This document shows positions 1-5,324 of a stretch of 8,072 nucleotides of DNA, in pieces (positions within the stretch are counted from its first letter, which is position 1; every line of letters begins with the position of its first letter). The notes below the pieces were generated by a model. It was given only the letters and a program-made list of their open reading frames with translations. It was not told where the DNA came from and made no database searches. The position numbers were made by a program, and so were the translations under genes. Source of the stretch: Clostridia bacterium (GTDB lineage Bacteria > Bacillota > Clostridia > Oscillospirales > Butyricicoccaceae); NCBI GenBank assembly GCA_017552495.1, contig JAFZPW010000144.1:1-8072 (forward strand). Reading direction: 5' to 3'.

Positions 1-1
1 A

Positions 2-100
2 AAGTATGCCGTCGAAAAAGAGTCATCGCCGGAGACACATATTCTCTCGCAAATCGTTCTCACCGCACGGATGCTTGCCTGCTTGAAGAGAGGGGATTAA
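2..100 (+). CDS. C-terminal end of an unidentified upstream gene (partial)
   Basis: An open frame enters from the left edge and ends with TAA at 98-100, giving about 32 residues that finish ETHILSQIVLTARMLACLKR-GD. The tail looks like an amphipathic helix with a hydrophobic face. The stop lies 2 nt before the aroA ATG, and the aroA ribosome binding site lies inside this frame, the usual layout of coupled genes in one operon. Because the next two genes are shikimate-pathway genes, an aromatic-pathway enzyme is a reasonable guess, but the fragment is too short for me to assign a family. The frame in register with aroA is also open across these bases, so the choice of frame rests on codon appearance and on the well-placed stop. 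Confidence 0.5.
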   Translation, partial: KYAVEKESSPETHILSQIVLTARMLACLKRGD

Positions 101-102
101 AA

Positions 103-1353
103 ATGAAAAAAACCGAAAAGATTTTGCTTGCCTGCGGCGCGGCCGCCGCGCCTCCCAGCAAGAGCGAAGCCCATCGGCTGCTGCTTTGCGCCGGACTGAG
201 CGGCGGGCCCTGTACGATAAAGAATCTGGAACGGTCACAGGATCTTTCGGCCACGCTGGACTGCCTGCGGGCGCTGGGTGTGACGGCGGAAACGCGGGAA
301 AACGCGGCGATTCTTTCGGGGGGCGATCCGTTTTCTTCGCCCCGGGAGCCGGTGTTTTGCCGGGAGAGCGGCAGCACGCTGCGGTTTTTTCTCCCCATTT
401 TTTTGCTGGGGAGGAAAAGTGTGACCCTGCGCGGCGCGCCCCGCTTGATGGAGCGGCCGCTGGAGCCTTACGCAGCCCTGTGCCGGGAGCGGGGGCTGCT
501 CTTTCGCCGGGAGCCTGCGGAAAGCGCTTTGTATTTGCGGGGTCCGCTGGTGCCGGGCGCCTATTCTGTCCCGGGAAATATCAGCTCGCAGTTTATCAGC
601 GGGCTGCTGTTCGCCCTGCCTCTGCTGGAGGCGGGCAGCGTCGTGGAACTGACGCCGCCGGTGGTCAGCCGCCCCTATGTCGAGCTCACCCGCGCCGTCC
701 AGCGGCGATTCGGCGTGCTGTCGGCGTGGACGGACGGCAACACCCTTCGCATTCCCGGCGGGCAGCGGTATGTTCCCGCCGACGCCGAGACAGAGGGGGA
801 CTGGAGCGCCGCCGCTGTTTTGGAGGGGCTGAACCTGCTGGGTGGGCAGGTGCAGGTCACGGGATTGAATACGGAAAGTTATCAAGGCGACAAAATATAC
901 AAAGAGCATTTTGAATTCCTGCGCCGGGGCTGTCCCACGCTGGACGTGACCCACTGTCCCGATCTTGCGCCGGTGCTGATGGCGCTGGGCGCGGCGCAAA
1001 ACGGCGTCACGCTTACGGGTACCGGCCGCCTGCGCCTGAAGGAGAGCGACCGGGGCGAGGCCATGGCGCGGGAGTTGCGCAAACTGGGTGCGCGGGTCAC
1101 GGTGGAGCAGGATCGGATCGCCGTTTCGGGCGGCCCGCTTCACGCGCCGGAAGCGCCGCTGTCCGGTCACAACGATCATCGGGTGGTGATGGCGCTGGCC
1201 ATGCTGCTCACCCGCACCGGCGGCGTCCTCGAGGGCGCCCAGGCGGCGGACAAGAGTTGGCCCTCTTTTTTCCGCGTGCTGGAAGGACTGGGCATCCGTC
1301 TGCACCGCCGGAACGACGCATCAGAAAGAGCCGGGCTCTGCCCGGATGATTGA
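103..1353 (+). CDS. aroA: 3-phosphoshikimate 1-carboxyvinyltransferase (EPSP synthase)
   Basis: This cytoplasmic enzyme joins shikimate-3-phosphate and phosphoenolpyruvate to give EPSP, the sixth step of the shikimate pathway. The 416 residues span both inside-out alpha/beta domains and match the usual length of about 420-430. Visible motifs are the phosphate-binding PSKSEAHR (K20, S21, R25), ESGSTLR (88-94), GAPRLMERP (111-119), NISSQ (159-163), CPDLAP with the likely catalytic D287, RLKESDR (E314, R317), HNDHR (R360) and KSWPSFF (K384). ESGST replaces the GNAGT loop of the E. coli enzyme, so this is not the enterobacterial type. The ATG at 103 follows an AGGGG site by 7 nt. The gene is second in the visible operon and ends 10 nt before the preferred start of the DAHP synthase gene. 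The last 15 or so residues are a charged tail beyond the conserved fold. Confidence 0.96.
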   Translation: MKKTEKILLACGAAAAPPSKSEAHRLLLCAGLSGGPCTIKNLERSQDLSATLDCLRALGVTAETRENAAILSGGDPFSSPREPVFCRESGSTLRFFLPIFLLGRKSVTLRGAPRLMERPLEPYAALCRERGLLFRREPAESALYLRGPLVPGAYSVPGNISSQFISGLLFALPLLEAGSVVELTPPVVSRPYVELTRAVQRRFGVLSAWTDGNTLRIPGGQRYVPADAETEGDWSAAAVLEGLNLLGGQVQVTGLNTESYQGDKIYKEHFEFLRRGCPTLDVTHCPDLAPVLMALGAAQNGVTLTGTGRLRLKESDRGEAMARELRKLGARVTVEQDRIAVSGGPLHAPEAPLSGHNDHRVVMALAMLLTRTGGVLEGAQAADKSWPSFFRVLEGLGIRLHRRNDASERAGLCPDD

Positions 1354-1357
1354 GGAA
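1351..1357 (+). promoter_or_regulatory. Ribosome binding site that decides the DAHP synthase start
   Basis: TGAGGAA begins at the aroA stop codon and lies 6 nt before the ATG at 1364. The earlier in-frame ATG at 1346 is preceded only by a GC-rich stretch without a purine-rich site. The site therefore favours 1364. Confidence 0.7.
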
Positions 1358-1363
1358 CGCATC

Positions 1364-2392
1364 ATGAACTTGGAATGGATCCGGGAGCTTCCCGCTCCCG
1401 AAACAGTCAAATCGGCCATGCCCGTGCCTCCGGCGCTGCGGGAGGTCAAGGCGCTGCGGGACGCGGCGATCCGCGCCCTGTTCACCGGGGAGGACAGCCG
1501 CCTTCTGCTCATCGTGGGGCCCTGCTCCGCCGACCGGCAGGACGCGGTGCTGGACTATCTGACCCGCCTGCGGGCGCTGGAGGAACGGGTGGCGGAAAAG
1601 ATCTGCATCGTTCCCCGGGTGTATACCAACAAGCCCCGCACCACCGGCGAGGGCTATATGGGGATGCTGCATCAGCCCGACCCCGCCGCGGGCAGCGATC
1701 TTTACCGGGGGCTGCTGGCCAGCCGCGGGATGCATTTGCGGGCGCTGGAGCAGACCGGATTTGTCTGCGCCGACGAGCTGCTTTATCCCGAGGATCACGC
1801 CTATCTGGACGATCTGCTGGGCTACGCGGCGGTGGGAGCCCGCAGCGTAGAGGATCAGCAGCACCGGCTGGCGGCCGGCGGGCTGGACATCCCTGTGGGC
1901 ATGAAAAATCCCACCTCCGGCGATCTGAACGGGATGCTCAACGCCGTCGCGGCGGCGCAGCGCGGTCACACCTTTGTCTATCGGGGGTGGGAGGTGCGTT
2001 CGGCGGGCAATCCGCTGGCTCACGCCATCCTGCGAGGCTATACCGACCGGCAGGGAAGGATGCGCCCCAACTATTCGGCCGGGGAGCTGCTGCGCTTGCG
2101 GGATCTGTATGCGAAAAAAACGGCGCAAAACCGCGCCGTCATCGTGGATTGCAGCCACGCCAATTCCGGAAAGCAATATCTGGAGCAGATCGCCGTCGCA
2201 AAAGCGGTGCTGCAAAGCCGGAAAAACGACCCGCGCCTTGCCGTGCTGGTGAAGGGCCTGATGCTCGAAAGTTATCTGGAGGACGGCGCACAGCCCGTGG
2301 GCGGGGGCTGCTACGGCCAGTCCATCACCGACCCTTGCCTCGGCTGGGAAAAGACCCGCCGGCTGATTTTGGAGCTGGCGGAAATGCTGTAA
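1364..2392 (+). CDS. 3-deoxy-7-phosphoheptulonate synthase (DAHP synthase, type I AroF/G/H class)
   Basis: The enzyme condenses phosphoenolpyruvate and erythrose-4-phosphate, the committed first step of aromatic biosynthesis, in the cytoplasm. The 342-residue product is close to the roughly 350 residues of E. coli AroF/G/H and aligns with them from the N-terminus (MNLEWIRELPAPE). A single TIM-barrel domain shows VGPCSA (metal ligand C53), NKPRTT (89-94, PEP binding), GARSVEDQQHR (158-168), KNPTSGD (181-187), DCSHANSGK (H265), ES (E302-S303) and TDPC (D323). The four metal ligands C, H, E and D are all present. An alternative ATG at 1346 would add six residues and overlap aroA by 8 nt, but it lacks a ribosome binding site. 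Having first- and sixth-step enzymes adjacent suggests coordinated expression. Which aromatic amino acid gives feedback control cannot be read from the sequence. Confidence 0.95.
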   Translation: MNLEWIRELPAPETVKSAMPVPPALREVKALRDAAIRALFTGEDSRLLLIVGPCSADRQDAVLDYLTRLRALEERVAEKICIVPRVYTNKPRTTGEGYMGMLHQPDPAAGSDLYRGLLASRGMHLRALEQTGFVCADELLYPEDHAYLDDLLGYAAVGARSVEDQQHRLAAGGLDIPVGMKNPTSGDLNGMLNAVAAAQRGHTFVYRGWEVRSAGNPLAHAILRGYTDRQGRMRPNYSAGELLRLRDLYAKKTAQNRAVIVDCSHANSGKQYLEQIAVAKAVLQSRKNDPRLAVLVKGLMLESYLEDGAQPVGGGCYGQSITDPCLGWEKTRRLILELAEML

Positions 2393-2393
2393 G

Positions 2394-2421
2394 AAAAAAG
2401 CGGCCCCGGGGCCGCTTTTTT
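2394..2421. terminator. Bidirectional rho-independent terminator between convergent genes
   Basis: A perfect palindrome: AAAAAA, then stem arms GCGGCC and GGCCGC around a CCGG loop (2400-2415), then TTTTTT. It starts 1 nt after the DAHP synthase stop and ends 5 nt before the stop of the opposite-strand small gene, so it can terminate both. Confidence 0.92.
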
Positions 2422-2426
2422 GCTGC

Positions 2427-2618
2427 TCAGTTTTGGTGCTTCGGGTCGCTGAAGTCCCGGATCCGGTCGCCCGCTTTGGCGTCGTAGACGTAAACGGGAC
2501 AATCGCTGAAATAGGCCAGCCGCATGGCGAACGCTTTGGCTTCCTGAAAATCCTCGGTCTCGAAAAACGGCTGAAAACCGGCGCCGTCCAGACGGTCCTG
2601 CATGATCTGGTATCGCAT
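2427..2618 (-). CDS. Small conserved-looking protein of unknown function (63 aa)
   Basis: The product begins MRYQIMQDRLDGAG and has 63 residues with no signal peptide, membrane segment or motif I can name. It is mixed charged and aromatic: an FETEDFQEAKAFAMR helix-like middle (19-33), then a beta-like CPVYVYDAK segment (40-48) and a charged tail. It resembles a compact soluble alpha/beta fold. The start at 2618 is chosen because AAGGAG lies 6 nt upstream, preceded by a good promoter. A longer version starting with GTG at 2684 would begin inside the CIRCE element and upstream of the -10 box, so it is unlikely. The gene is monocistronic, diverges from hsp20 and shares its CIRCE-containing intergenic region, so heat-shock control is possible. 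Function is not assigned. Confidence 0.75.
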   Translation of the reverse strand: MRYQIMQDRLDGAGFQPFFETEDFQEAKAFAMRLAYFSDCPVYVYDAKAGDRIRDFSDPKHQN

Positions 2619-2624
2619 GGCATA

Positions 2625-2630
2625 CTCCTT
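2625..2630 (-). promoter_or_regulatory. Ribosome binding site of the 63-aa gene
   Basis: AAGGAG on the - strand lies 6 nt before the ATG at 2618. An out-of-frame ATG at 2623 is only 1 nt from it and too close to be used. The site decides the short form of the protein. Confidence 0.75.
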
Positions 2631-2645
2631 TTTTCGTTTTTTTTC

Positions 2646-2674
2646 AGTATACCACGGCACGGACAAAAGCGCAA
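2646..2674 (-). promoter_or_regulatory. Sigma-A-type promoter for the 63-aa gene
   Basis: On the - strand the -35 is TTGCGC (2669-2674), the spacer is 17 nt, and the -10 is TATACT (2646-2651) with a TG one base upstream (extended -10). The predicted start near 2639 leaves a short leader before the AAGGAG site. The -35 lies only 3 nt from the CIRCE element, close enough for a bound repressor to interfere. Confidence 0.65.
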
Positions 2675-2677
2675 GGA

Positions 2678-2704
2678 TTAGCACTCACGGAAACAGAGTG
2701 CTAA
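2678..2704. promoter_or_regulatory. CIRCE element (HrcA operator)
   Basis: TTAGCACTC, a 9-nt spacer (ACGGAAACA), then GAGTGCTAA: an exact match to the CIRCE consensus, both 9-nt arms perfect. CIRCE is the known binding site of the HrcA repressor, which controls groESL and dnaK operons in many bacteria. Here the downstream + strand gene is hsp20, whose start codon is 149 nt from the end of the element. The divergent small gene's promoter lies immediately on the other side. Confidence 0.96.
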
Positions 2705-2740
2705 GAATTCATATTTTATTCACAAATATAAGGAGAATTC
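2705..2740. repeat. AT-rich imperfect inverted repeat abutting CIRCE
   Basis: GAATTCATATTT (2705-2716) can pair with AAATAT (2724-2729) and GAATTC (2735-2740), leaving a 7-nt loop TATTCAC and a 5-nt bulge AAGGA (2730-2734). It begins at the base after CIRCE. It could be a second operator, a leader hairpin or simply promoter-region AT richness. Good -10-like hexamers occur here and just downstream (TATAAG at 2727, TATATT at 2756), but none has a -35 at proper spacing, so I do not call an hsp20 promoter. Confidence 0.45.
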
Positions 2741-2788
2741 TTTACAAATCCGCCGTATATTAAAGACGTAAGGAAACAAGATATCAGC

Positions 2789-2825
2789 AAACGGAAAAAG
2801 AAGCTGCCAAACACAGCCGCCGTTT
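2789..2825 (+). other. Possible hairpin in the hsp20 leader
   Basis: AAACGG (2789-2794) pairs with CCGTTT (2820-2825), and inside it GCTG (2803-2806) pairs with CAGC (2814-2817) around a 7-nt loop. The two stems are separated by an asymmetric internal loop. The ribosome binding site at 2839-2846 is outside, so it is not an obvious RNA thermometer. It may be chance. Confidence 0.25.
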
Positions 2826-2853
2826 CTGTGGAACGAACAAGGAGGTAACAAGT

Positions 2854-3300
2854 ATGTTTGATCTGATGCCTTATGCCAAGAAGCGCTCTGACGCGCTGAG
2901 CCATGCTTTTTACGATCCCTTCCGGGAATTGGAAGAGATGGAGCGCAGCTTTTTCGCCAACCGCAAGCTGCCCGACTTCCGCACCGACATCCGGGAGCAG
3001 GACGGCGCCTATCTGCTGGAGGCCGAGCTGCCCGGCTTTCAGAAGGAAGACATCCACCTGGATCTGCAGGACGGATATCTGACCATCTCTGCCGAGCGCA
3101 GCAGCGAGAACGAGGAGAAGGACGAAAATGGCCGCTATCTCAAGCGCGAGCGTTCTTACGGCTCCTTCCGCCGCAGCTTTGATATGAGCGGCATCGACGC
3201 CGACAACATCAAGGCCGCCTATCGGGACGGCATTCTGACGCTGACCCTTCCCAAACTGGCGCAGCAGCCCAAAAACAGCCGCCGGCTGGAGATCGAATAA
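2854..3300 (+). CDS. Small heat shock protein, Hsp20/alpha-crystallin family
   Basis: This is an ATP-independent cytoplasmic holdase chaperone that binds unfolding proteins during heat or other stress and passes them to DnaK/ClpB or GroEL. The 148 residues are typical for bacterial members. An N-terminal arm (1-40, aromatic-rich, with DPFRELEEMERSFF) precedes the alpha-crystallin domain (about 42-136). That domain contains the family signature A-x-x-x-D-G-I-L (AYRDGIL, 122-128) followed by TLTLPK. A short tail ends LEIE, where L145-E-I147 fits the I/L-x-I/V oligomer-contact motif. The ATG is preceded by AAGGAGGT with 7 nt spacing. It stands alone, with its own terminator, and the perfect CIRCE upstream points to HrcA repression relieved by heat. 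A 5' leader of roughly 90 nt or more is likely. Function is confident; the mode of regulation is inferred. Confidence 0.96.
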   Translation: MFDLMPYAKKRSDALSHAFYDPFRELEEMERSFFANRKLPDFRTDIREQDGAYLLEAELPGFQKEDIHLDLQDGYLTISAERSSENEEKDENGRYLKRERSYGSFRRSFDMSGIDADNIKAAYRDGILTLTLPKLAQQPKNSRRLEIE

Positions 3301-3310
3301 GGCCTGGCAG

Positions 3311-3350
3311 AAAGCGCCCAAACGGAAAACCCGTTTGGGCGCTTTGTTTT
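3311..3350. terminator. Terminator of hsp20, shared with the convergent CPBP gene
   Basis: A perfect 15-bp stem, AAAGCGCCCAAACGG (3311-3325) with CCGTTTGGGCGCTTT (3331-3345), encloses a 5-nt loop and is followed by GTTTT. The A/T arm ends allow function on both strands, but the + strand T tract is the better one. Confidence 0.9.
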
Positions 3351-3365
3351 GCAGAAGACGTTTGG

Positions 3366-4364
3366 TTATGCGGCCGTCGTTTCGCGTTGCGGCTGTCTGT
3401 ATTCTTTTGTGAGCAGGAACGGGAGATAGACGGCCAGATATACAAGGACGGCGATCAAAACATCCTTGAACTCCCACACAACATCCACCGGCATTGTGCC
3501 AAAGAGGGCGTAACCCAGGTTGTTCTGCAAAAAGTGAAGGAGCACAACGGACCCGAGATTTCCCGTTTTCCTGTAAAGCCATCCAAAGAAGATGCCCAGG
3601 CCGATACAGGCCGCAATTTGAACGAGCAGGCTGAAAAAGCCGGTTTCCGGGCTGTAATAAAGGAAGTTCAGGGGAAGATGCCACAGTCCCCAAAGAACGC
3701 CCAGAAGGACGACGCCTTTTCGCAAGCCGTATTTTTCCTGCAAGGCCGGCTGAAAGAAACCTCTCCAGCCGTATTCTTCCCCGAAAAATGCCAGATATGA
3801 CAGCGGAAGACTGAGCAAAAGCGAAATAACGCCAAGAGGATAAAACGAGAAGGTCTGGCTGATCTCGCTCCAGCGCACGCCTTTGATCCACATGGTCAAA
3901 AGCACATTCAAAGCGAAACCCAGGGCATACAGAACAACGAACAGCAAGGCCCCCAGTCCCGTTTTCCCCGCGTTTTTCCCGAAGGACAATCCGATTGCGG
4001 CCCGCTTCTTTTTTCCCATTGCGAGAATTTCGATCAGGATCACGATTCCGCCGGCGATCATCAGAGCGTTTGTCAGAATTTCCCATACGCGGCTCGCAAC
4101 AAAAGCGCTGGCGACAGACGAAAGGATCATGGCTCCGGTGATTGCGAGATAGGTCCAATAAAAAGCGCTGGGAAAAGGCTGCTCCGGCGTTTCAAACCGT
4201 TTTTTTGCCGCCATGGCGGCAGCGGCGGGGAGAAACATCCATGCCAGAGGAAACGCTCCGGCATCCAGTCCGCGCCGGTGCGCGATCCACATGAAAATAC
4301 TCAATAAGGCCGGAACGCCAAAGGCGATCAGCAGGAACATCCGCATTTTTTTCTTTTCATTCAT
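3366..4364 (-). CDS. CPBP family intramembrane metalloprotease homologue (CAAX protease/bacteriocin-processing family)
   Basis: The 332-residue product is a polytopic membrane protein with about eight hydrophobic segments (roughly 9-28, 36-52, 69-90, 97-116, 136-159, 174-194, 216-236 and 244-262, then 302-318). The three family motifs are present in order: EEYGWR (E196, E197, R201), WGLWH (H229, with W where F is common) and HFLQN (H277, N281). These are the metal-binding and catalytic residues of Rce1-type proteases, so it should be active. In bacteria the family is linked to bacteriocin processing or self-immunity and to membrane-protein cleavage, and no bacteriocin gene is seen here. The start follows GGAGG by 9 nt. 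It lies 38 nt after the stop of the membrane-bound XRE regulator, so the two are likely co-transcribed. Its codon use looks more AT-rich than the aro genes. The substrate is unknown. Confidence 0.88.
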   Translation of the reverse strand: MNEKKKMRMFLLIAFGVPALLSIFMWIAHRRGLDAGAFPLAWMFLPAAAAMAAKKRFETPEQPFPSAFYWTYLAITGAMILSSVASAFVASRVWEILTNALMIAGGIVILIEILAMGKKKRAAIGLSFGKNAGKTGLGALLFVVLYALGFALNVLLTMWIKGVRWSEISQTFSFYPLGVISLLLSLPLSYLAFFGEEYGWRGFFQPALQEKYGLRKGVVLLGVLWGLWHLPLNFLYYSPETGFFSLLVQIAACIGLGIFFGWLYRKTGNLGSVVLLHFLQNNLGYALFGTMPVDVVWEFKDVLIAVLVYLAVYLPFLLTKEYRQPQRETTAA

Positions 4365-4402
4365 AGGTTGGTACCTCCTGTTATCATGATTTCAGCAAAC
4401 GA

Positions 4403-5101
4403 TCATTCTGCGTCTTTGGGTTGTTCTTGCTCCAGTTCCTTTTGCAGGAACCGATCAAACGCGCGCATACGTTTTTGTCCCAGGGAAGACACATGGCCGA
4501 GCGCCATTCCCAGCAGCGAAGCCATGGCTCCGATAAAGACGAGCGTGAGCGTTTGCAAGGAAAACGAATCGAACGGGGAACTTGCGCGCAGGGCATAACC
4601 GGCATAGACGGAAAGCGCGAACATGAGGCCGAAGCAGATCGGGGCAAACCACTTGCGCCTTCCCCAATAATCGTGAAATCCGATAAAACAGGAAATTACG
4701 ATCGTAACTACCGGAAGCACGAGGAATTGAAAGCCGACCGCCAGCGCCTCGTGAATTCTCCCGGTAACAAACCACCACGATACCGGGATGTTGAACGCCC
4801 ATATCACCAGATACGATAAAAGCACGATCAGTTTTGACAATCTGGTTTTGCTTTTTACGGTATTTGTGCTTTCTTCTATATAATTCAGATACCTTTTCGC
4901 AGACGCGCCCCCTTTTAAGAGATCGTCCAGACTGACGTTGTATAAATCGCTCATCTGGATTACACTGGCGATATCCGGATAAAATTTCTCATTCTCCCAG
5001 TTGGATAGCGTCTGTCTGCTGATCCCCAGCGCTTCCGCCGCCTGTTCCTGTGTGATTTTTGCCTCTGCTCTAGCCTGTTTGATTTTGCTGCCGATGTCCA
5101 T
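4403..5101 (-). CDS. XRE-family helix-turn-helix regulator with C-terminal membrane domain
   Basis: Residues 5-62 form a Cro/C1-type helix-turn-helix: IKQARAEAKITQEQAAEALG then ISRQTLSNWENEKFYPD, ending with the usual DLYNVSLDDLL. A charged linker (64-90) leads to four predicted membrane helices at about 91-112, 119-141, 152-171 and 184-203, and then a charged tail ending EQEQPKDAE. It should be a DNA-binding protein tethered to the inner face of the membrane. The start has AGGAGG 8 nt upstream and a near-consensus promoter. It is first in a two-gene unit with the CPBP protease homologue. Membrane-bound XRE proteins of this architecture are common in Firmicutes, but their signals are mostly unknown. 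Autoregulation, or control by the neighbouring protease, is possible but not shown. No clear operator repeat was found at the promoter. Confidence 0.88.
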   Translation of the reverse strand: MDIGSKIKQARAEAKITQEQAAEALGISRQTLSNWENEKFYPDIASVIQMSDLYNVSLDDLLKGGASAKRYLNYIEESTNTVKSKTRLSKLIVLLSYLVIWAFNIPVSWWFVTGRIHEALAVGFQFLVLPVVTIVISCFIGFHDYWGRRKWFAPICFGLMFALSVYAGYALRASSPFDSFSLQTLTLVFIGAMASLLGMALGHVSSLGQKRMRAFDRFLQKELEQEQPKDAE

Positions 5102-5132
5102 ACGGTTCGCCTCCTGACATAAGTGTATCTGG

Positions 5133-5161
5133 ATTATAGCTTACAGGGCCGGCGCTGTCTA
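5133..5161 (-). promoter_or_regulatory. Sigma-A promoter of the XRE-CPBP unit
   Basis: On the - strand the -35 is TAGACA (5156-5161, one mismatch), the spacer is 17 nt, and the -10 is a perfect TATAAT (5133-5138). The start is expected near 5126, about 25 nt before the ATG, with AGGAGG at 5110-5115 in between. Confidence 0.85.
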
Positions 5162-5227
5162 TCAAAATATCGTTGCAAATCCCAAAACCGCCGTCAAAAT
5201 GCTTTTACATCCCCCGATTTTCAGGAT

Positions 5228-5266
5228 AAAAAAGAAAAACGGCGAGAGAATCCGCGCTCTCGCCGT
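5228..5266 (-). terminator. Terminator of the thioredoxin-CN hydrolase operon
   Basis: Read on the - strand, a 10-bp perfect stem (ACGGCGAGAG, 5257-5266, with CTCTCGCCGT, 5239-5248) and an 8-nt loop are followed by TTTTTCTTTTTT. It lies about 60 nt past the CN hydrolase stop codon and upstream of the XRE promoter, insulating the two units. Confidence 0.9.
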
Positions 5267-5294
5267 CTGTATGGGATATCGTTCTTATCTTCAT

Positions 5295-5323
5295 GCCGCC
5301 GGTGTGAAAGCGGGCGGCTTTTT
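5295..5323 (+). terminator. Terminator-like hairpin facing the + strand, no matching gene
   Basis: GCCGCC (5295-5300) can pair with GGCGGC (5313-5318) around a 12-nt loop, followed by TTTTT. No + strand gene ends here. It could block antisense transcription entering the CN hydrolase gene, or be the remains of an older gene arrangement. The large loop makes it weak. Confidence 0.3.
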
Positions 5324-5324
5324 G

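Noticed and set aside
1208..2674. Long - strand open frame opposite aroA and the DAHP synthase gene
   Set aside because: It is a shadow of the GC-rich + strand genes: its translation is rich in R, G, A, P, Q and H with no recognisable domain, and both sense genes have full family motifs.
2427..2684. Longer 85-residue version of the small - strand gene starting with GTG at 2684
   Set aside because: Its start lies inside the CIRCE element and upstream of the -10 box of its own promoter, with no ribosome binding site. The ATG at 2618 has AAGGAG at 6 nt.
2741..2763. TTTACA with TATATT/TATTAA as an hsp20 promoter
   Set aside because: The spacing between the boxes is only 9-11 nt, far too short for sigma-A. 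No better pairing was found in this stretch.
2789..2853. RNA thermometer (fourU or ROSE type) masking the hsp20 ribosome binding site
   Set aside because: I found no U-rich or CCUCC-type stretch in the leader that would pair with AAGGAGGT. The visible hairpin lies upstream of it.
2716..4158. Long - strand open frame opposite hsp20 and overlapping the CPBP gene
   Set aside because: It covers two genes with clear motifs in other frames and translates to low-complexity sequence without a ribosome binding site.
3366..5161. Mobile element carrying the XRE-CPBP pair
   Set aside because: No terminal inverted repeats, target-site duplication, transposase or integrase is visible. The lower GC look alone is not enough.
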